NCBI RefSeq assembly: GCF_013618475.1
Contig: NZ_JABJVN010000002.1
Coordinates: forward strand, 682,001 to 746,000
DNA from: Saccharibacillus deserti
GTDB lineage: Bacteria > Bacillota > Bacilli > Paenibacillales > Paenibacillaceae
Reading direction: 5' to 3'
Length of the DNA: 64,000 bases
Part shown: piece by piece, positions 60,600 through 64,000 of the stretch
Numbering within the stretch: the first letter of the stretch is position 1
Layout: each line of letters opens with the position of its first letter
The notes under the pieces: model-generated
The model's input: the letters and a program-made list of their open reading frames with translations, nothing else
Databases searched by the model: none
Told to the model about the DNA's origin: nothing
Translations under genes and position numbers: made by a program

Positions 60600-62960
60600 A
60601 TGGATATGACCGATATGGAATGGAAGCGGGAGCAGGAGCGCGTCGATGACGTCACGGACAAAGTCGTCCGCCGTATTCGCGGGCTGGAAGCGCAGGTAGG
60701 GGAGATGCGCGGAGATGTCGTCGGACTGCGCAAAGAGTTCTGGGACGAAGTCACGATGAACTTTGCCGAGCCGGACGATCTGGGAGAGACGTCGACCAGT
60801 ATGCGTCAGCAGTCGCAGGTGCTGGCCGAGCGCGAGTTCGGTCACAAGCGTGCCTATTCGCAGCTCGGGAAGCTGCGCCGGCTCAAGAATTCGCCTTACT
60901 TCGGTCGGATCGATTTTCGGGAGGAATCGGATGCGGCGGCCGAGCGGATCTATCTCGGCATTTCTTCGCTGCTGGACGATAACGAGCAGGAGTTCCTGAT
61001 TTACGATTGGCGCGCGCCGATCTCGAGTCTGTACTACGACGGCGCCCCGGGCGACGTATCGTACCGGACGCCGGGGGGCAGCGTCCAAGGCGAGATGGAA
61101 CTCAAGCGCCAGTATGTCATTCGCGACGCGAAGATCCGGGTCATGTTCGATACGGGGATGACAATCGGTGACGAGCTGCTGCAGGAAGTGCTCAGTCAAA
61201 GCGCCGACGATCGGATGAAAAGTATCGTCTCGACGATTCAGCGGGAGCAGAATGCGATTATCCGCAACGAGCAGAGCCGCCTGCTGGTCGTGCAGGGCGC
61301 CGCGGGCAGCGGCAAGACCTCGGCAGCGCTCCAGCGCGTAGCTTATCTGCTGTACCGGTACCGCGATACGCTGAGCGCGGACCAGTTGGTGCTTTTCTCG
61401 CCCAACTCGCTGTTCAACAGCTATGTCTCGACGGTTCTGCCGGAACTGGGCGAGGAAAATATGCTTCAAACGACGTTTCAAGCTTACCTTGAGCGGCGAA
61501 TAGGCCGTGAATTCGAACTCGAAGACGCGTTCGACCAGTTGGAATATCTACTCGGAGGCGACGCGGAGGAAGACGGTGAATATGAAGCGAGACTGGCCGG
61601 TATCCGCTACAAGTCGTCGCTGGATTATCTGCAGGTGATCCGCGCCTACCGCGAATATTTGTCGGAGCAGGGCATGGTGTTCCGTCCGATCCGCTTCCAG
61701 GGACACGAGATTGTGTCGGCCGAAGCGATGCGGCGCCGATTCTACGCTTTCGATCCGACGATCAAAATTCCGAGCCGGATCGAACAGATGGGCAAGTGGC
61801 TGCTGAAGGAAGTGAGCGAATACGGCAAAAGCCAGCGGGACGAAGAATGGGTGGACGAACAAATCCAGCTGCTCGACTCAAGCGCCCTGCACCGGGCTTA
61901 CAACCTCATGCGCCGCAAGCAAAAAGGAGCGGCGGACACGTTCGACGATTTCGACCAGCAGCGCGAAGCGGCCGCGCGCATGATCGTCAACGATTGGCTG
62001 AAGCCGGTCCGCAAATGGATCAAGCGCCAGCGCTTTGTCGATGTCAAAGGCATGTACCGCCGGCTGTACAAAGACGAGATTCTGTTCATGACGCTGTCCG
62101 GCGGTCGTCCGCTGCCGGCCATGTGGCACGAATTCTCGCGGCAGACACTTGACCGGCTCGCCAAGTCGGAGCTGATGTTCGAAGACGCTACGCCGCTTCT
62201 GCTGCTGCGGGAGCTGCTGCAGGGATTTATTACCAACACGGCGATCCGGCACGTGATCGTCGACGAAGTGCAGGATTACACGCCGTTCCAGCTTGAATTC
62301 CTCAAACGTTTGTTTCCGCGCGCCCGGATGACGGCGCTCGGCGATCTCAACCAGGCGATCTACGGGCATGACTCGGCGCTGGACGATTACGATCCGCTGC
62401 TGAATCTGTACGGGCGCGAAGAAAGCATGGTTCTGCGCCTGACCCGCAGCTACCGCTCGACACGCGAGATTACCGAATTCACCAAAGCGATGCTGCCGGA
62501 AGGCGAAGAAATTCTGCCGTTTACCCGCAGCGGCGAGAAACCGGTCCTGCGCCGGTTCGCTGCCGCGGAAGAGGGCCGCATGGAAGACGCGCTGGTGGCG
62601 GACATTCAGGATCTGCGCGAACGCGGACTCGATTATATCGCGATCATCTGCAAGACGCAGAGCGAATGCGGCGAGCTGCACAAGCGGTTGAAGAGCCGTC
62701 TGGACACGCGCCTGATTACCAAAAATACGCCGGCGTTCGAGAAAGGAACGGTTATCGTGCCGGCCTATCTCGCCAAAGGCGTCGAGTTCGATGCCGCGCT
62801 GCTGTACAACGCGTCGGCGGACAGCTATTCGCGCGAATCGGAACGCAAGCTGTTCTATACGTCCTGTACGCGGGCCATGCATGTGCTGCATTTGTACGCG
62901 GCGGGGGAAGCGAGTCCGTTCGTGACCGGCGTGGACGCGAAGCTTTACGACGTTCGGTAA
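60600..62960 (+). CDS. helD: HelD-type RNA polymerase recycling ATPase/helicase
   Basis: A 786-residue UvrD-like SF1 protein. The N-terminal coiled-coil (residues 5-60, MEWKREQERVDDVTDKVVRRI) inserts into the polymerase secondary channel in HelD structures. Walker A is GAAGSGKTSAALQRVAYLLY near residue 230, Walker B VIVDEVQDYTPFQ, motif III-like LGDLNQAIYG and the C-terminal FYTSCTRAMHVL. The long insert between 1A parts (about 270-520) matches the clamp-opening region. HelD releases stalled or idle polymerase; some relatives give rifampicin tolerance. Length equals B. subtilis HelD (about 774). ATG 60600 with AAAAGGGG upstream. Confidence 0.92.
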   Translation: MDMTDMEWKREQERVDDVTDKVVRRIRGLEAQVGEMRGDVVGLRKEFWDEVTMNFAEPDDLGETSTSMRQQSQVLAEREFGHKRAYSQLGKLRRLKNSPYFGRIDFREESDAAAERIYLGISSLLDDNEQEFLIYDWRAPISSLYYDGAPGDVSYRTPGGSVQGEMELKRQYVIRDAKIRVMFDTGMTIGDELLQEVLSQSADDRMKSIVSTIQREQNAIIRNEQSRLLVVQGAAGSGKTSAALQRVAYLLYRYRDTLSADQLVLFSPNSLFNSYVSTVLPELGEENMLQTTFQAYLERRIGREFELEDAFDQLEYLLGGDAEEDGEYEARLAGIRYKSSLDYLQVIRAYREYLSEQGMVFRPIRFQGHEIVSAEAMRRRFYAFDPTIKIPSRIEQMGKWLLKEVSEYGKSQRDEEWVDEQIQLLDSSALHRAYNLMRRKQKGAADTFDDFDQQREAAARMIVNDWLKPVRKWIKRQRFVDVKGMYRRLYKDEILFMTLSGGRPLPAMWHEFSRQTLDRLAKSELMFEDATPLLLLRELLQGFITNTAIRHVIVDEVQDYTPFQLEFLKRLFPRARMTALGDLNQAIYGHDSALDDYDPLLNLYGREESMVLRLTRSYRSTREITEFTKAMLPEGEEILPFTRSGEKPVLRRFAAAEEGRMEDALVADIQDLRERGLDYIAIICKTQSECGELHKRLKSRLDTRLITKNTPAFEKGTVIVPAYLAKGVEFDAALLYNASADSYSRESERKLFYTSCTRAMHVLHLYAAGEASPFVTGVDAKLYDVR

Positions 62961-62997
62961 AAAAGCCGTGCCGGCAGAATCCGCTGCCGGCCGCAGC

Positions 62998-63056
62998 AAA
63001 AAGCTCCCCCGAAGCAACCGGGCGATTCGTTCGCCTGTTCTTCCGGGGAGCTTTTT
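62998..63056. terminator. Bidirectional terminator between helD and the chemoreceptor
   Basis: AAAAAGCTCCCC and GGGGAGCTTTTT arms with an inner CCGAAG-type extension and a long loop. Confidence 0.82.
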
Positions 63057-63067
63057 GCGTTGTCCGT

Positions 63068-64000
63068 TTATGCGATCTTGAACTGATCGAGCAGGTTCTG
63101 CAGTTCCTGCACCATGCTGCTTAACGATTTGGCGGAGTAGGAAACTTCTTCCATAGCCGCCTGCTGCTGCTCGCTGGCTGCGGCCACGTTCTGCGTAGCG
63201 TCCGAAGCCTGTCCCGAAATCCGGGCCAAATCTTCCATGGTGGCGCTGATCTGCTGCGAGCCTGCGGACATTTGTTCCGACACCGTCGTGATTTCGAGAA
63301 TCTGGGTGACGATCTGCTGGATCTCCGAGACGATGCCGGTGAACGCTCTGCCGGCGTCTTCCACAAGCGCCGTACCGGAGAAGACGGCCTGGGTACCGGT
63401 TTCGACCGATTTTACGGCGGATTCAGTCTCCACCTGCATTTCTTCGATAATTTCCCGGACTTTCTGTGCGGAGTCTTTGGTTTTCTCCGCGAGATTGCCG
63501 ATTTCCGAAGCCACGACGGCGAAGCCTTTGCCATGTTCCCCGGCACGCGCCGCTTCGATGCCCGCGTTCAGGGACAATAAATTGGTCTGCGTGCTGATCC
63601 CGCTGATTACGTTGATGATATTGCCGATGTCGATCGAGCGGCTGTGGAGCTGGATCATATGCGTCGAAGTGACCGAGACGGACCGGTTGGCTTCGTTCAT
63701 ATCGCGGACAGCCTGCTGAATGATCTCGTTCCCCTGCGCAGCCTGCCGCGAAGTATGCTGCGAAGATTCGTAGAGAGTGGAAGACGATTCCGAGATGCGC
63801 TGAATGCCCGCCGCCAGTTCTTCGAGGGAAATCGCGCTTTCCCGAGTTCCGGTAAGCTGTTTCTCGGCGCCGGCCGCCACTTCCTGGATCGTATGGGCGA
63901 TATCTTCGGCTGCGGTGTTGGTTTCGTCCGCCCCGGCTGTCAGTTCTTCCGCGGTAGAAGCAACATGCAGGGAGTGCTCGGTAACCGTCGCCATCATTTT
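63068..64000 (-). CDS. Methyl-accepting chemotaxis protein, signalling domain (partial)
   Basis: The 3' portion of a chemoreceptor, cut by the window edge (310 codons present). It is all coiled coil, with the hairpin tip [20 protein letters not shown] and [19 protein letters not shown] that contacts CheA and CheW. Methylation helices with [12 protein letters not shown] pairs lie on both flanks. The sensing domain and any membrane part are beyond the window. The tip reads [12 protein letters not shown] in place of the commoner NLLALNAAIEAA. Confidence 0.92.
   Translation of the reverse strand, partial: KMMATVTEHSLHVASTAEELTAGADETNTAAEDIAHTIQEVAAGAEKQLTGTRESAISLEELAAGIQRISESSSTLYESSQHTSRQAAQGNEIIQQAVRDMNEANRSVSVTSTHMIQLHSRSIDIGNIINVISGISTQTNLLSLNAGIEAARAGEHGKGFAVVASEIGNLAEKTKDSAQKVREIIEEMQVETESAVKSVETGTQAVFSGTALVEDAGRAFTGIVSEIQQIVTQILEITTVSEQMSAGSQQISATMEDLARISGQASDATQNVAAASEQQQAAMEEVSYSAKSLSSMVQELQNLLDQFKIA

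Noticed and set aside
59328-61481. A 717-codon minus-strand frame opposite the FUSC and helD genes
   Set aside because: Spans two real genes and their intergenic region including a terminator; composition is His/Arg/Phe-rich shadow type.
1-64000. Mobile elements, CRISPR arrays, tRNA and rRNA genes
   Set aside because: No transposase or integrase frame, no regularly spaced repeats, and no tRNA- or rRNA-like sequence was recognised on either strand.

Overview
The window looks like a chromosomal segment of a spore-forming Firmicute of the Paenibacillaceae (Paenibacillus, Saccharibacillus or Cohnella type). The base composition is GC-rich for a Bacillus relative. The control circuits are nevertheless Bacillus-like: an AbrB gene with Spo0A boxes, a fur gene with a PerR box, an hsp20 gene with a CtsR operator, leucine T-boxes, strong AGGAGG ribosome binding sites and many TTG/GTG starts. 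The genus is an inference, because no rRNA or tRNA gene is present. No insertion sequence, prophage or CRISPR array was seen.

Layout. 1-9 kb: tail of a PTS EIIA protein, manganese catalase, a decayed BKACE gene, an HD-GYP phosphodiesterase, a Nudix hydrolase, a histidine phosphatase, a YlmA-type ABC ATPase, two acetyltransferases, Hsp20 and a secreted protein. 9-17 kb: a dnaJ-like/clpB/HD-hydrolase chaperone operon, an acetyltransferase, a metallophosphoesterase and a nucleotide-sugar-type SDR. 17-24 kb: fur, abrB, a DUF2785 gene, a TVP38 membrane protein, an HD hydrolase with a histidine phosphatase, and a monooxygenase-like protein. 24-31 kb: two tandem leucine T-boxes before leuA, glutaminase, an orphan OppD-type ATPase and an MFS transporter. 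30-44 kb: DUF1963/DUF4261, DegV, an M20 dipeptidase, exported proteins, an aldo-keto reductase, and a cluster ending in a TerD-VWA fusion. 44-51 kb: a degenerate aminoglycoside-phosphotransferase-like protein, a lactonase, a LOV blue-light histidine kinase, an AEC transporter, a KDG kinase and an epimerase. 51-58 kb: divergent nitrate assimilation genes narK and nasB-nasC. 57-64 kb: split threonine/serine exporter, FUSC exporter, HelD and a truncated chemotaxis receptor.

The most interesting segment is the divergent narK / nasBC control region (about 52.68-53.06 kb). Each direction has a good sigma-A promoter and a GlnR/TnrA-like box. Each transcript then begins with two small hairpins whose six-base loops have A at position 1 and G at position 4, and the second hairpin overlaps an intrinsic terminator. 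That is the architecture of an ANTAR-protein antitermination leader, present twice, back to back. It suggests that general nitrogen status acts at initiation and a nitrate-responsive ANTAR protein, encoded elsewhere, acts at termination. Other points worth following are the tandem Leu T-boxes, the LOV kinase without a partner regulator, the kinase-dead APH-like protein and a DUF2785 gene that appears to start at a non-standard codon.
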